Origin: Nocardioides solisilvae
GTDB taxonomy: Bacteria; Actinomycetota; Actinomycetes; Propionibacteriales; Nocardioidaceae
DNA: 64,000 nucleotides
Direction of reading: 5' to 3'
Assembly: GCF_003194625.1 (NCBI RefSeq)
Contig: NZ_QHKX01000001.1
Location: 1,054,001 to 1,118,000, forward strand
Of this stretch, positions 16,793 to 26,037 are shown one piece after another; within the stretch, counting starts at the first letter, position 1, and each line of letters opens with the position of its first letter. The notes beneath the pieces were generated by a model, which made no database searches, was not told where the DNA came from, and saw nothing but the letters and a program-made list of their open reading frames with translations. The translations under genes and the position numbers were made by a program.

Positions 16793-18241
16793 TCAGGGGA
16801 GGCAGGGGAGCGGGACGGTTCCGTCGGGGCCGACGAGGAACCAGTGGCCGTGGGGGGTGCGCCACAGCCAGCGGACCCGGTCGACCTGCCAGACCCGGAC
16901 CCCGGCGTGGGTCTTCCACCGGTGGTGGCGCCGGGAGAGGGGTTGGGAGTTGTGGGTGCCGGTCTGGCCCGGCGGGCCCGTGGCCGACCAGGGTCGGGGG
17001 TGGTCGTGGTCGACCCGGCGACCCTGGTGGCGCCACCAGGGGAACCGTTCCCCGCCCGCGCGGAGCCAGACCCGCTCCTTCAGGCGGTCGGTGTGCTCGT
17101 AGGCGGTGCCCCGGACCTCCTCGGCCAGGTTGACCACCGGCTGCAGCTCCACGTGCGCGTGGCCCAGCAGCTCGGCCAGCCGCGCCACCAGCAACGGGCC
17201 CAGCTCCTCGACCCGGGCCACCGAGGCCTCGGCGTCGACCAGGCCCTGCGCGCTCACGTGCACGTGGAGCCGCGCAGTCGGGCGCAACCGCGCCGGGTCG
17301 ACCGAGCGCAGCGCCGCGAGCAGGTCGGCCGGGAACGCCAACGCCCGCGACACCACCCGGCCACCCGGGTCGCCCTGGTCGCCCGGGTCGTCGGCCGTGT
17401 TCTCCGGGTGGTGCTCGAGGAGGAGGGTCAGCAGCTCGGCGGGGCGGGCCAGCCGCCCGAACGCCTCGGACCGCAGTTGGTCGCGGGTGGGCCGCTCGTC
17501 GGCCGGCACACCCGCGGCGCAGAGACGTTCGCGAAGGATCTCGGCGACTCGCTCCACCATCGCGTCGACGTAGGCGGCGTCGCCGGCCTGGACCCGGGCG
17601 ATCACGTGCCGCAGCCCCGCCTCGTCGCTCTGCCCGACCGCGACGTACCGGCGGGCGCGTTCGAGGGCGACCCGGTGGGCGTGGGCCTCGGGGTCGGCCT
17701 CGACCACCTTGCCCGCCGCGACCTCCAGCACCCGCGCCGGAGACTCGCCGCCGATGATCCGCGCCACCGCGACGTCCACCACCCCGACGTCGACCAAGGC
17801 CAGGTGACGCGAGGCGACCGCGACCTTCCGCGCCACCCACACCTCCCCCTCACAGGCCCGCACGCGCGCCCAGGTCAACGGCAGTCGGTGCTGCAGGTCC
17901 AGCACGTCAGCGACCGCCGCCCGCTGCGTGGACCACCCACACCCCCGCACCAACGCCAGCTCGCCGATGCACAGGTCCCGCACCCACGGCGTCCCCTCGC
18001 CACCCAGGCACACCAACCGGTCCATCCGCGACGCCGTCGGATCCTCGGCCGGGTCGGACCCGTGCAACAACGCCCACCGAGCCGCCAGCTCCAGCTCAGC
18101 CACCTCAGCCGCCCGCCGGACCCGCAGACCGGCCGTGGCAGCGTCCAGCACCCCCCACGCGTCCAACTCGTCCAGCGCCAGGTTGCCCCACGGAACCTGG
18201 TCGGGCCCCAGGGCGGGGTTGATGAGCGGTCGGCGGGCCAC
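16793..18241 (-). CDS. DUF222 / HNH (13E12-type) protein
   Basis: 482 residues if begun at GTG 18241, chosen because AAGGAG lies 8 nt upstream and because longer starts would run through an SOS box. The first about 330 residues are the helical DUF222 region (LALDELDAWGVLDAA, RVRRAAEVAELELAARWA). The C-terminus carries an HNH-like signature: VDHDHPRPWS, then TGTHNSQPLSRRHHRWKTH. Members of the 13E12 family are common repeated elements in actinomycetes and several in Mycobacterium are LexA-regulated (established). Likely a DNA-damage-induced nuclease; activity is not demonstrated. Confidence 0.85.
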   Translation of the reverse strand: MARRPLINPALGPDQVPWGNLALDELDAWGVLDAATAGLRVRRAAEVAELELAARWALLHGSDPAEDPTASRMDRLVCLGGEGTPWVRDLCIGELALVRGCGWSTQRAAVADVLDLQHRLPLTWARVRACEGEVWVARKVAVASRHLALVDVGVVDVAVARIIGGESPARVLEVAAGKVVEADPEAHAHRVALERARRYVAVGQSDEAGLRHVIARVQAGDAAYVDAMVERVAEILRERLCAAGVPADERPTRDQLRSEAFGRLARPAELLTLLLEHHPENTADDPGDQGDPGGRVVSRALAFPADLLAALRSVDPARLRPTARLHVHVSAQGLVDAEASVARVEELGPLLVARLAELLGHAHVELQPVVNLAEEVRGTAYEHTDRLKERVWLRAGGERFPWWRHQGRRVDHDHPRPWSATGPPGQTGTHNSQPLSRRHHRWKTHAGVRVWQVDRVRWLWRTPHGHWFLVGPDGTVPLPCLP

Positions 18242-18254
18242 GCTCCATTCTCCT

Positions 18255-18270
18255 TCGAACACATGTTCGA
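18255..18270. promoter_or_regulatory. LexA SOS box
   Basis: TCGAACACATGTTCGA exactly matches the actinobacterial LexA consensus TCGAAC-N4-GTTCGA. It lies 13 bp before the GTG chosen for the DUF222/HNH gene, where bound LexA would block its promoter. It is about 85 bp from the mrp -10 element, so mrp control is less likely. Confidence 0.8.
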
Positions 18271-18355
18271 ACAGAAGGCCTCCTCCACCATCCGGACGCC
18301 GTTGGCCGGCCGCGGGGACGCACGACGCGCCGACGTCGGCGTCACCGGGGGCCCG

Positions 18356-18361
18356 TAGAAT
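18356..18361 (+). promoter_or_regulatory. TAGAAT -10 element for mrp operon
   Basis: A TAGAAT hexamer close to the housekeeping -10 consensus, about 54 bp before the TTG start of mrpA. I see no good -35, as is common in actinomycetes. Confidence 0.4.
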
Positions 18362-18414
18362 CGGGTTCGCCACGCCAAGACAACGAGCCACCCTCGACCC
18401 GACGGGCGACCCTG

Positions 18415-21297
18415 TTGCTGATCCTGATCGCCGGACTGTTCGGCCTCTCACTGGCGAGCCCTCCGATGGTCCTGCGGTGGGGTCGACGGGCCTTCCTGCC
18501 CGTCGCCGCCGTGGTGCTGGCCGGCACCGTCTGGGTCGCGACCCTGGGGCCGGGCGTGCTGGACGGCGAGGTCCGCAGCGAGAGCCGCAGCTGGGTCCCG
18601 AGCATCGGAGTGGACCTGGCGTTCCGGCTCGGCGCGCTGCAGTGGGTGCTGGCCCTGATCGTGCTCGGCATCGGGGCGATCGTGCTTGCCTACTGCACCT
18701 GGTACTTCCACGACGACAGCACCGGCGTCCCCCGCTTCGCCGGGGTGCTGACCGCCTTCGTGGCGGCCATGCTCGGCCTCGTCCTCTCCGACGACCTGCT
18801 CCTGACCTACGTCTTCTGGGAGCTCACCACCGTCTTCTCCTTCCTGCTGGTCGGCCACGACCCGACGAGGCGCAGCAGCCGGCAGGCCGCGATCCAGGCG
18901 CTCCTGGTCACCACCCTCGGCGGCCTGGCCCTGCTGGTCGGCGCGATCATGCTGGGGCAGGCGGCCGGCACCCACCGGATCAGCGAGATCCTCGCCGACC
19001 CGCCCGCCGGGACGCTCGTGACCGTCGCGGTCCACCTGCTGCTGGTCGGCGCGATCAGCAAGTCCGCGCTCCTGCCCTTCCACTTCTGGCTCCCCGCCGC
19101 GATGGCCGCGCCCACCCCCGTGAGCGCCTACCTGCACGCCGCGTCGATGGTGAAGGCCGGCGTCTTCCTCGTGGCCCTGCTCGCCCCGGCCTTCGCGGGG
19201 GTCCCGGGCTGGCGCAGCGTGCTGCTGGTGCTGGGCCTGGCGACGATGCTGGTCGGCGGCGTCCGGGCGATGGTCCAGCACGACCTCAAGCTCCTGCTCG
19301 CCTACGGCACCGTGAGCCAGCTCGGCTTCATGGTGCTCGTGCTCGGCGTCGGCACCCGCAGCGCCATGCTCGCCGGGCTCGCGCTCCTGCTCGCGCACGC
19401 GCTCTTCAAGGCGTGCCTCTTCCTCACCGTCGGGCTGATCGACCGGCTCACCGGGACGCGCGACCTGCGCCGCCTCACCGGCCTGGGCCGGCGGATGCCG
19501 GTGGTCGCCGTCTCGGCGGCGCTGGCCGCGGCCTCGATGGCCGGCGTCCCGCCGCTGCTGGGCTACGTCGCGAAAGAGAGCGTCTTCGTCGCCCTGGTCG
19601 ACGTCGCGAGGGAGGGCGACGGCACCGGGATCCCGTCGTACGCCGGCTGGCTGTTGCTGGCGGGCGTCGTGCTCGGCTCGATCCTCACCGCGGCCTACTC
19701 GGCCCGGTTCGTCTGGGGCGCCTTCGCCGACCGCGAGGTCGCCGAGGAGCTGACCGTCCGACCCGTCCCGTGGGGCTTCGCCGCCGGGCCGGTGCTGCTG
19801 GCCGCGCTCTCCCTCGTGCTCGGCTTCGCCGGCCACCGCCTCACCGAGCTCCTCGGGCTCGAGGCCGGCCTCTTCCCCGAGGGCGTCCACGAGGCCGAGC
19901 TCTCGCTCTGGCACGGAGTCGGCCTCCCGCTCGGTGCGACCGTCGTCGCCCTGCTGGTCGGCGCCCTGCTCTTCGTCGTCCGGGAGCCGCTGCTCCGCTG
20001 GCAGCTCTCCTTCACCCACCAGCTCTCCCTCGAGCGCTCCTACCGCTGGTCGATGCGCTCCCTGGACCGCACCGCCGTCGAGGTCACCGGTGTCGTCCAG
20101 CGCGGCTCCGCCGCGGCCTACCTGGCCCTCATCCTGCTGGTCGTCGTCCTCGTCCCCGGCTCGGCGCTGCTCGAGGCGACCGACGTCGTCCACGTGGTGG
20201 CCTGGCAGACGCCGGTGCAGGCCGGGATCGGCGTCGTCGTCCTCGTCGCCGCCGTGATGGCGACCCGGTCGCGACGCCGGCTCCGCGCCGTCCTGCTCGC
20301 CGGCGCCACGGGCTACGGCACGGCCCTCCTCTTCGTCCTCCACGGGGCTCCCGACCTCGCCCTCACCCAGGTGCTGGTCGAGACGCTCACCGTCGTGGTG
20401 GTCGTCCTCGCCCTGCGCCGGCTCCCCGAGTACTTCACCGACCGCCCGCTCAGCCGGCGCCGCTACCTGCGGATGGCGCTCGGGCTCGGCGTCGCGGCCT
20501 CGGTCGCCGGCTTCCTCCTCGTCAGCGCCTCCTCGCGGACGGCGGAGCCCGTCTCGGCGACCCTGCCCGAGCTGGCCTACGAGTACGGCGGCGGGCACAA
20601 CATCGTCAACGTCATCCTGGTCGACGTGCGGGCGTGGGACACGCTGGGCGAGATCTCGGTGCTGGTCGCCGCCGCGACGGGCGTGGCCAGCCTGATCTTC
20701 CTCGATGCCCGCGGCACCGGCATCCGCCGGGTCCACGAGATCCCCTACCCGGCCGGCGTCCGCAAGGAGCCCAGGGTGGCCGGCAAGCGCGCCTGGCTCC
20801 CCGCGCCGCGGACCCTGGCCCCGGAGAACCGCTCGATCATCTTCGAGGTGATCACCCGCCTGATCTTCCACTCGATCGTCGTGCTCTCCATCTACCTGCT
20901 GCTCGCCGGCCACAACGACCCCGGTGGCGGGTTCGCCGCCGGCATGGTGACCGGGTTGGCCCTGGTGCTGCGCTACCTCGCCGGCGGCCGCTACGAGCTC
21001 GACGAGGCGGCCCCGGTCGACGCCGGCAAGCTGATCGGCGGGGGACTGGCCGTGGCGGCGCTCGCGGCGGTGGTCCCGCTGATGCTGGGCGGTGCGGTGC
21101 TGCAGAGCGCCATCGTCGACATCCCGATCCCGCTGCTCGGCAAGCTGCACGTGGTGACGTCGGTCTTCTTCGACGTCGGCGTCTACCTCGTCGTGGTCGG
21201 GCTGGTCCTCGACCTGCTCCGCGCGCTCGGCTCCCAGATCGACCGCCAGATCGTCCGAGACCTGCGCGAGGCCGCGCGCGAGGAGGCGGCCCCGTGA
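18415..21297 (+). CDS. mrpA: Na+(cation)/H+ antiporter subunit A, fused to subunit B
   Basis: 960 residues, about 20 transmembrane helices. Residues about 60-500 are the NuoL-like proton-channel core (FWELTTVFSFLLVGHDP, HFWLPAAMAAPTPVSAYLHAASMVKAGVFL, GTVSQLGFM). Residues about 590-690 match the MrpA C-terminal domain (GAPDLALTQVLVETLTVVVVV). Residues about 800-955 are a complete MrpB-like domain (HNDPGGGFAAGMVTGLALVLRYLAGG), so no separate mrpB follows. TTG is the only usable start in the open frame. First gene of a six-gene operon with every junction overlapping by 4 bp. Confidence 0.93.
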   Translation: MLILIAGLFGLSLASPPMVLRWGRRAFLPVAAVVLAGTVWVATLGPGVLDGEVRSESRSWVPSIGVDLAFRLGALQWVLALIVLGIGAIVLAYCTWYFHDDSTGVPRFAGVLTAFVAAMLGLVLSDDLLLTYVFWELTTVFSFLLVGHDPTRRSSRQAAIQALLVTTLGGLALLVGAIMLGQAAGTHRISEILADPPAGTLVTVAVHLLLVGAISKSALLPFHFWLPAAMAAPTPVSAYLHAASMVKAGVFLVALLAPAFAGVPGWRSVLLVLGLATMLVGGVRAMVQHDLKLLLAYGTVSQLGFMVLVLGVGTRSAMLAGLALLLAHALFKACLFLTVGLIDRLTGTRDLRRLTGLGRRMPVVAVSAALAAASMAGVPPLLGYVAKESVFVALVDVAREGDGTGIPSYAGWLLLAGVVLGSILTAAYSARFVWGAFADREVAEELTVRPVPWGFAAGPVLLAALSLVLGFAGHRLTELLGLEAGLFPEGVHEAELSLWHGVGLPLGATVVALLVGALLFVVREPLLRWQLSFTHQLSLERSYRWSMRSLDRTAVEVTGVVQRGSAAAYLALILLVVVLVPGSALLEATDVVHVVAWQTPVQAGIGVVVLVAAVMATRSRRRLRAVLLAGATGYGTALLFVLHGAPDLALTQVLVETLTVVVVVLALRRLPEYFTDRPLSRRRYLRMALGLGVAASVAGFLLVSASSRTAEPVSATLPELAYEYGGGHNIVNVILVDVRAWDTLGEISVLVAAATGVASLIFLDARGTGIRRVHEIPYPAGVRKEPRVAGKRAWLPAPRTLAPENRSIIFEVITRLIFHSIVVLSIYLLLAGHNDPGGGFAAGMVTGLALVLRYLAGGRYELDEAAPVDAGKLIGGGLAVAALAAVVPLMLGGAVLQSAIVDIPIPLLGKLHVVTSVFFDVGVYLVVVGLVLDLLRALGSQIDRQIVRDLREAAREEAAP

Positions 21298-21830
21298 CCG
21301 ACGTCAACCTCACCCTGGTGCTCACCTCCGCGGGGCTGATCGGCTGCGGGGTCTACCTGCTGCTCGAGCGAAGCCTGTCGCGGGTGCTGGTGGGCCTGCT
21401 GATGATGGGCAACGGCGTCAGCCTCGCCTTCCTCGTCGCGGGCGGGCCCGGCGGTGCGGCGCCGATCACGGTGGAGGGCGTCGACGAGCCGATGTCCGAC
21501 CCGCTGCCCCAAGCGATGGTGCTCACCGCGATCGTCATCATGCTCGCCACGACCTCGTTCGTGCTGGCGATGGCCTACCGCAGCTGGCAGCTCACCGGCC
21601 ACGACGACGTGCAGGACGACGTGGAGGACGCCATGATCCGGCGGATGGCCGCCACCGACGCGACCTCCGAGGCGTTCTCCGCCGCCAGCGACGACCCCGA
21701 CGAGGTCGAGGAGAGCAGCGACTTCGCCGAGGGCGAGCTGGTCGACGGGCGGGGCGACGAGCCGGGCGGCGGGCAGGACCTCGGGGCCGACGTGGCCGCC
21801 GAGCACGAGCGCGAGGAGACCCGACCATGA
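21294..21830 (+). CDS. mrpC: cation/H+ antiporter subunit C
   Basis: 178 residues from a GTG overlapping mrpA. The first about 100 residues are a NuoK-like three-helix subunit (GLIGCGVYLLLERSLSRVLVGLLMMGNGVSLAFL; DPLPQAMVLTAIVI). The remaining about 75 residues are a hydrophilic, very acidic tail (DDPDEVEESSDFAEGE) that compact MrpC proteins of about 110-120 residues lack. The tail should face the cytoplasm or a partner subunit; its purpose is unknown. Confidence 0.9.
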   Translation: MTDVNLTLVLTSAGLIGCGVYLLLERSLSRVLVGLLMMGNGVSLAFLVAGGPGGAAPITVEGVDEPMSDPLPQAMVLTAIVIMLATTSFVLAMAYRSWQLTGHDDVQDDVEDAMIRRMAATDATSEAFSAASDDPDEVEESSDFAEGELVDGRGDEPGGGQDLGADVAAEHEREETRP

Positions 21831-23521
21831 GCCTCCTGGTGCCCCTGCCGGTGCTGCTCCCGCTGCTGGGCGCGGGCATCAGCCTCGTGCTCTCGCAGCG
21901 CCCCCACCTCCAGCGCTGGCTGAGCCTCGTCGTCCTGGTGGCCAACGCGGTGATCGCGGCGGTGCTGCTGGTCGAGGCCGACCAGTCCGGCCCGCAGGTG
22001 ATGTGGATGGGCCAGTGGCCCGAGACCGTCGGGATCGTCCTGGTGGCCGACCGGCTGGCCGCGCTCATGGTGCTGGTCAGCTCGCTGGTGACGCTGGCGG
22101 TCCTCGGGTACTCGATCGGCCAGGGCATGGTCGAGGACGAGGAGTCCGCTCCGCTGTCGGTCTATCACCCGACCTTCCTGGTGCTGGTCGCCGGCGTCGC
22201 CAACGCGTTCCTCGCGGGCGACCTCTTCAACCTCTTCGTCAGCTTCGAGATGCTGCTGTTCGCCAGCTACGTGCTGCTCACGCTCGGCGGCACCGGACCG
22301 CGGATCCGGGCCGGCACGATCTACGTCCTCGTCGCGCTGCTCTCCTCGATGCTCTTCCTCATCTCGCTGGCGTCGACGTACGCCGCCACGGGGACGCTGA
22401 CCCTCGCTCACCTGGCCGAGCGGGTGGCCGACCTGCCGCCGCACGTCTCGCTGATGCTCCAGCTGCTGCTGCTCACGACGTTCGCGATCAAGGCGGCGAT
22501 CTTCCCGCTCTCGTTCTGGCTGCCCGACAGCTACCCGACGGCGCCGGCGCCGGTCACCGCCGTCTTCGCCGGCCTGCTCACCAAGGTCGGCATCTACGCC
22601 ATCCTGCGGATGCAGATGGTGGTCTTCCCGCACAGCCCGCTCACCGACCTGCTGCTGTGGGTCGCGCTGCTCACCCTGGTGATCGGCATCCTGGGCGCCA
22701 TCGCGCAGTCCGACATCAAGCGCATGCTCTCCTTCACCCTGGTCAGCCACATCGGCTACCTGGTGCTCGGGGTGGCCGTCGCGGGGGAGGCGGGGGCGTC
22801 GGCGACGATGTTCTACGTCGTCCACCACATCACGGTGCAGACCGCGCTCTTCCTCGTCATCGGCCTGGTCGAACGACGGGCGGGCAGCACCTCCCTGGTC
22901 CGGATCGGCGGGCTGGCCCGGATCGCCCCGGTGCTCGGCGTGCTCTTCTTCATCCCCGCGATGAACCTGGCCGGGATCCCGCCGTTCTCGGGCTTCATCG
23001 GCAAGGTGGGTCTCCTGCAGGCCGCCCAGGCCGAGGGCACGTGGCTGGCGTGGACGCTGGTGGTCGCCGGCGTCGTCACCTCGCTGCTCACCCTGTACGC
23101 CGTGGCGAAGACGTGGGCGGTCGCCTTCTGGCGCACGCCCCAGGAGGCGCACGAGGCGCTCGAGGAGATCGAGGCGCTGGGCGCCGACCCGCTGCCCGGC
23201 TTCGACACGAAGCCGCGCAACGAGCACCGCGGCCACGTGCACACGGCCGGTGGCGTGGTGACGGCCGAGACCCTGGAGGAGTCGCGGCGCCTGGCTGACG
23301 ACGACGACCCGGAGCGGGACTTCTACGAGCTGATCGAGGCCGGCGAGGACACCCGCACCCTGCCCCCCAGCATGCTCGTCCCGGCAGCCGGACTCGTCGT
23401 GATGAGCGTGGTCCTCACGCTCGTCGCGGGCCCGCTCTTCGCCTTCACCGACCGCGCGGCCGAGGACCTCGTCGCCCGGACGCCGTACCTCTCCGCCGTC
23501 CTCACCGGGGAGACCCCGTGA
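21827..23521 (+). CDS. mrpD: cation/H+ antiporter subunit D
   Basis: 564 residues, NuoM/N-like proton-translocating subunit. Key regions: NLFVSFEMLLFASYVLL (with the conserved Glu), AIKAAIFPLSFWLPDSYPTAPAPVTAVFAGLLTKVGIYA, SDIKRMLSFTLVSHIGYL. Between about 438 and 515 there is a long hydrophilic loop (EALEEIEALGADPLPGF, RLADDDDPERDFYELIEAGED) before the last transmembrane helix, adding about 75 residues to the usual about 490-500. ATGA overlap with mrpC; GTGA overlap with mrpE. Confidence 0.93.
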   Translation: MSLLVPLPVLLPLLGAGISLVLSQRPHLQRWLSLVVLVANAVIAAVLLVEADQSGPQVMWMGQWPETVGIVLVADRLAALMVLVSSLVTLAVLGYSIGQGMVEDEESAPLSVYHPTFLVLVAGVANAFLAGDLFNLFVSFEMLLFASYVLLTLGGTGPRIRAGTIYVLVALLSSMLFLISLASTYAATGTLTLAHLAERVADLPPHVSLMLQLLLLTTFAIKAAIFPLSFWLPDSYPTAPAPVTAVFAGLLTKVGIYAILRMQMVVFPHSPLTDLLLWVALLTLVIGILGAIAQSDIKRMLSFTLVSHIGYLVLGVAVAGEAGASATMFYVVHHITVQTALFLVIGLVERRAGSTSLVRIGGLARIAPVLGVLFFIPAMNLAGIPPFSGFIGKVGLLQAAQAEGTWLAWTLVVAGVVTSLLTLYAVAKTWAVAFWRTPQEAHEALEEIEALGADPLPGFDTKPRNEHRGHVHTAGGVVTAETLEESRRLADDDDPERDFYELIEAGEDTRTLPPSMLVPAAGLVVMSVVLTLVAGPLFAFTDRAAEDLVARTPYLSAVLTGETP

Positions 23522-24108
23522 GCCCGCAGGTGCGCGTGCGGGCCGACGGCTCGGTGCGGCCGGTCCGCTACCGCGCCGTGCAGCCCTTCGCGATCTTCTG
23601 GCTGACGCTGGTCTGGCTGGCGCTGTGGGGCGCGGTGACCCCGATGCTGGTGGTCTCGGGGGTGCTGGTCGCGGTGCTGGCCTGCCTCGCCTTCCCCCTG
23701 CCGCCGGTCAAGCTCGAGTCGCGGGTGCGCCCCTGGCCGCTGCTGATCCTGGCCCTGCGCTTCGCGCTCGACGTGGTCCGCGCCAGCCTCGAGGTCTCGG
23801 CGGTCGTGCTGCGCCGCCGCCCGGTCCGCAACGCGGTGGTGGCGGTCGACCTGCGCAGCAGCTCCGACTTCGTGATGACCGGGGTCGCGGCGATGCTCAG
23901 CCTCGTGCCGGGCTCGATCGTCGTGGAGGCCCGCCGCTCCACCCACACCCTCTACCTGCACGTGCTCGACGTGCCTGACGCCGAGGCGGTCGAGCGGTTC
24001 CGCCGCGAGGCCCTCGCCGTCGAGGACCGCTTCCTCGCGGCCTTCGAGCCGCTGCCGGCCCCGCCGGCCGGCGCCGACCGCGACCCCAGGACGGAGTCGG
24101 CCCGATGA
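23518..24108 (+). CDS. mrpE: cation/H+ antiporter subunit E
   Basis: 196 residues. Two hydrophobic helices near 20-60 (FAIFWLTLVWLALWGAVTPMLVVSGVLVAVL) are followed by the MrpE core: RFALDVVRASLEV, then SDFVMTGVAAMLSLVPGSIVVE, and HVLDVPDAEAVERFRRE. The N-terminal extension before the first helix is basic. Structural, non-channel subunit of the Mrp complex in the membrane. Overlaps both neighbours by 4 bp. Confidence 0.9.
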   Translation: MSPQVRVRADGSVRPVRYRAVQPFAIFWLTLVWLALWGAVTPMLVVSGVLVAVLACLAFPLPPVKLESRVRPWPLLILALRFALDVVRASLEVSAVVLRRRPVRNAVVAVDLRSSSDFVMTGVAAMLSLVPGSIVVEARRSTHTLYLHVLDVPDAEAVERFRREALAVEDRFLAAFEPLPAPPAGADRDPRTESAR

Positions 24109-24404
24109 CAGTCGTCCTCTACGTCGCCGGCGGGATGCTGCTGCTCGCCGCCGGGCTGCTGGTCGTCCGGATCACGGCGGGTCCCACCATCCTCGACCGC
24201 AGCATGGCCCTCGACGTGATGATGTCGGTGATGGTCTGCGGGATGTCGCTGTGGGCGGCGCACCAGGACAGCGACGCGGCGCTGCCGGCGATCCTGGCCC
24301 TGGCGGCGATCGGCTTCGTCGGCTCCGTGGCGGTGGCGCGCTACGCCAACGGCTCCGACGACGTCGAGGCCGAGAACGACCAGCAGGAGGAGGAGAACGC
24401 ATGA
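24105..24404 (+). CDS. mrpF: cation/H+ antiporter subunit F
   Basis: 99 residues with three transmembrane helices: VVLYVAGGMLLLAAGLLVVRITAGPTILDRSMALDVM gives the MrpF signature GPTxxDRxxAxD. It ends in an acidic cytoplasmic tail (DDVEAENDQQEEENA). Small subunit of the Mrp antiporter. Overlaps mrpE and mrpG by ATGA. Confidence 0.9.
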   Translation: MTVVLYVAGGMLLLAAGLLVVRITAGPTILDRSMALDVMMSVMVCGMSLWAAHQDSDAALPAILALAAIGFVGSVAVARYANGSDDVEAENDQQEEENA

Positions 24405-24769
24405 GCGTGGGTGCCGTGCTCGACGTCCTGGCTGCGGCCTGCCTCCTCGTCGGGGCCGGCTTCGCCCTCGTCGCCGCGGTCGGCGTGGTCCGGCTGCCCG
24501 ACCTGCTGAGCCGGATGCACGCCGCGACGAAGCCCCAGGTGATCGGCCTCGCCTTCGTGGTCACCGGGCTCGCGCTGAGCCTGCGGGACCCGTCGGTGCT
24601 GGGCTTCCTGGCGCTCGTCGTGCTGCTCCAGATGGCGACCAGCGTGATCTCCAGCCACATGGTCGGCCGGGCCTCGTTCCGTGCCGGCCAGGTCCGCGAC
24701 GACCTCCTCGTCGTCGACGAGCTGAGCGAGAGCACCCAGGACTGGGAGGGCGGGCGCGGCGCCCCCTGA
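24401..24769 (+). CDS. mrpG: cation/H+ antiporter subunit G
   Basis: 122 residues, three transmembrane helices. MrpG hallmark VGVVRLPDLLSRMHAATKPQVIGL at about 28-50. The C-terminal about 35 residues are hydrophilic and acidic. Last gene of the mrp operon, which overall supports Na+/H+ homeostasis and alkali or salt tolerance. The next start lies 47 bp downstream. Confidence 0.9.
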   Translation: MSVGAVLDVLAAACLLVGAGFALVAAVGVVRLPDLLSRMHAATKPQVIGLAFVVTGLALSLRDPSVLGFLALVVLLQMATSVISSHMVGRASFRAGQVRDDLLVVDELSESTQDWEGGRGAP

Positions 24770-24816
24770 GGGGTGTCCTCGTTGACCCGGCCGGTCCGGG
24801 ACGGTGGACTGGCCCT

Positions 24817-26037
24817 GTGACGTTCGAGGAGATGTGGGGCGCGTGCGCGCCGGTCGGCCGCGCGGCGGCGACGGGCGGCTACCGGCGGCTGCCCTTCGCC
24901 GGGGCCGAGGTCGAGCTGCGGCACTGGTTCGCGGAGGCCGCCGCGGCCCGCGGCCTGGCCCTGGCGGCCGACCCCTTCGGCAACCTCGTCGCGTGGTGGC
25001 GCCCCGAGGGTCCCGACGGCGCCCGCCCCGGCGTGCTGACCGGCTCCCACCTCGACTCGGTCGTCGACGGCGGCGCCTTCGACGGTCCGTTGGGCGTCGT
25101 CTCGGCACTCGCCGCGGTCGACCGGCTGCGCGAGCGGGGCGTTGTCCCGGCCCGACCGCTCGGCGTCGCGGTCCTCGCCGCGGAGGAGGGGTCGCGCTTC
25201 CCGGTCGCCTGCCTGGGCTCCCGGCTGGCCACCGGGGCGCTGCCCTGGGAGCGGGCCCGGGAGCTGCGCGACGCCGACGGGACGGCGCTCCCCGACGCGA
25301 TGGCCGCCGCGGGGCTGGACCCGTCGGCCGCGGAGGCCGGGGCCGGGTCCGACGTGGCCGACCCCGACCGGGTGGCGTGCTTCCTGGAGCTCCACGTCGA
25401 GCAGGGCCGCGACCTCGTCGACCGCGGCGCCGCCGTGGGGGCGGCCAGCGGGATCTGGCCGCACGGCCGCTACCGGTTCGACTTCACCGGTCGCGCCGAC
25501 CACGCCGGCACCACGCGGATGGAGGACCGGCGCGACCCGATGCTGACCTACGCGATGACCGCGCTGGCGGCCAACAAGCAGGCCCGGGTCGCGGGGCAGC
25601 GGGCCACCTTCGGCCGGGTGGAGGTGGCCCCCAACGGCACCAACGCGGTGCCGTCGCGGGTCACGGGCTGGATGGACGCCCGGGCCGACTCCGAGGCGGG
25701 GCTGGCCGAGCTGGTCGACGCAGTGGTCCGACTGGGCTCCGACCGGGCGGGGCGCGACGGCACCGCGCTCGACGTCGTCCCCGAGTCGGTGCAGGCGGCC
25801 GTCGCCTTCGACGCCGACCTCACCGCCCGGCTCGCCGGCCCGCGCGGGTGGCCGGTGGTCCCGACCGCGGCCGGCCACGACGCCGGGGTGCTGGCGGAGG
25901 CCGGGGTCCCGACGGCGATGCTCTTCGTCCGCAACCCCACCGGCGTCTCGCACGCCCCCGACGAGCACGCGGAGGTCGCCGACTGCCTCGCCGGGGTCGC
26001 CGCGCTCGCCGACTGCCTGCAGGAGCTGGTCTCGTGA
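24817..26037 (+). CDS. M20-family amidohydrolase (likely N-formylglutamate-acting)
   Basis: 406 residues, the size of allantoate amidohydrolase/N-carbamoyl-amino-acid hydrolase enzymes. Zn-site motifs: GSHLDSVVDGGAFDGPLG, AAEEGSRF, ELHVEQG; dimerisation-domain RADHAGTTRMEDRRD; late HDAG. By sequence it belongs to the allantoate/ureidoglycolate group. It is translationally coupled (GTGA) to hutF and hutI, so it probably finishes histidine breakdown by hydrolysing N-formylglutamate to glutamate plus formate in place of HutG. Similar gene order occurs in other actinomycetes (from memory). Substrate is inferred from context. Confidence 0.8.
   Translation: MTFEEMWGACAPVGRAAATGGYRRLPFAGAEVELRHWFAEAAAARGLALAADPFGNLVAWWRPEGPDGARPGVLTGSHLDSVVDGGAFDGPLGVVSALAAVDRLRERGVVPARPLGVAVLAAEEGSRFPVACLGSRLATGALPWERARELRDADGTALPDAMAAAGLDPSAAEAGAGSDVADPDRVACFLELHVEQGRDLVDRGAAVGAASGIWPHGRYRFDFTGRADHAGTTRMEDRRDPMLTYAMTALAANKQARVAGQRATFGRVEVAPNGTNAVPSRVTGWMDARADSEAGLAELVDAVVRLGSDRAGRDGTALDVVPESVQAAVAFDADLTARLAGPRGWPVVPTAAGHDAGVLAEAGVPTAMLFVRNPTGVSHAPDEHAEVADCLAGVAALADCLQELVS

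Noticed and set aside
16793..18451. Longer start for the DUF222/HNH gene
   Set aside because: The extension would place coding sequence across the SOS box and has no ribosome site; GTG 18241 has AAGGAG at 8 nt.
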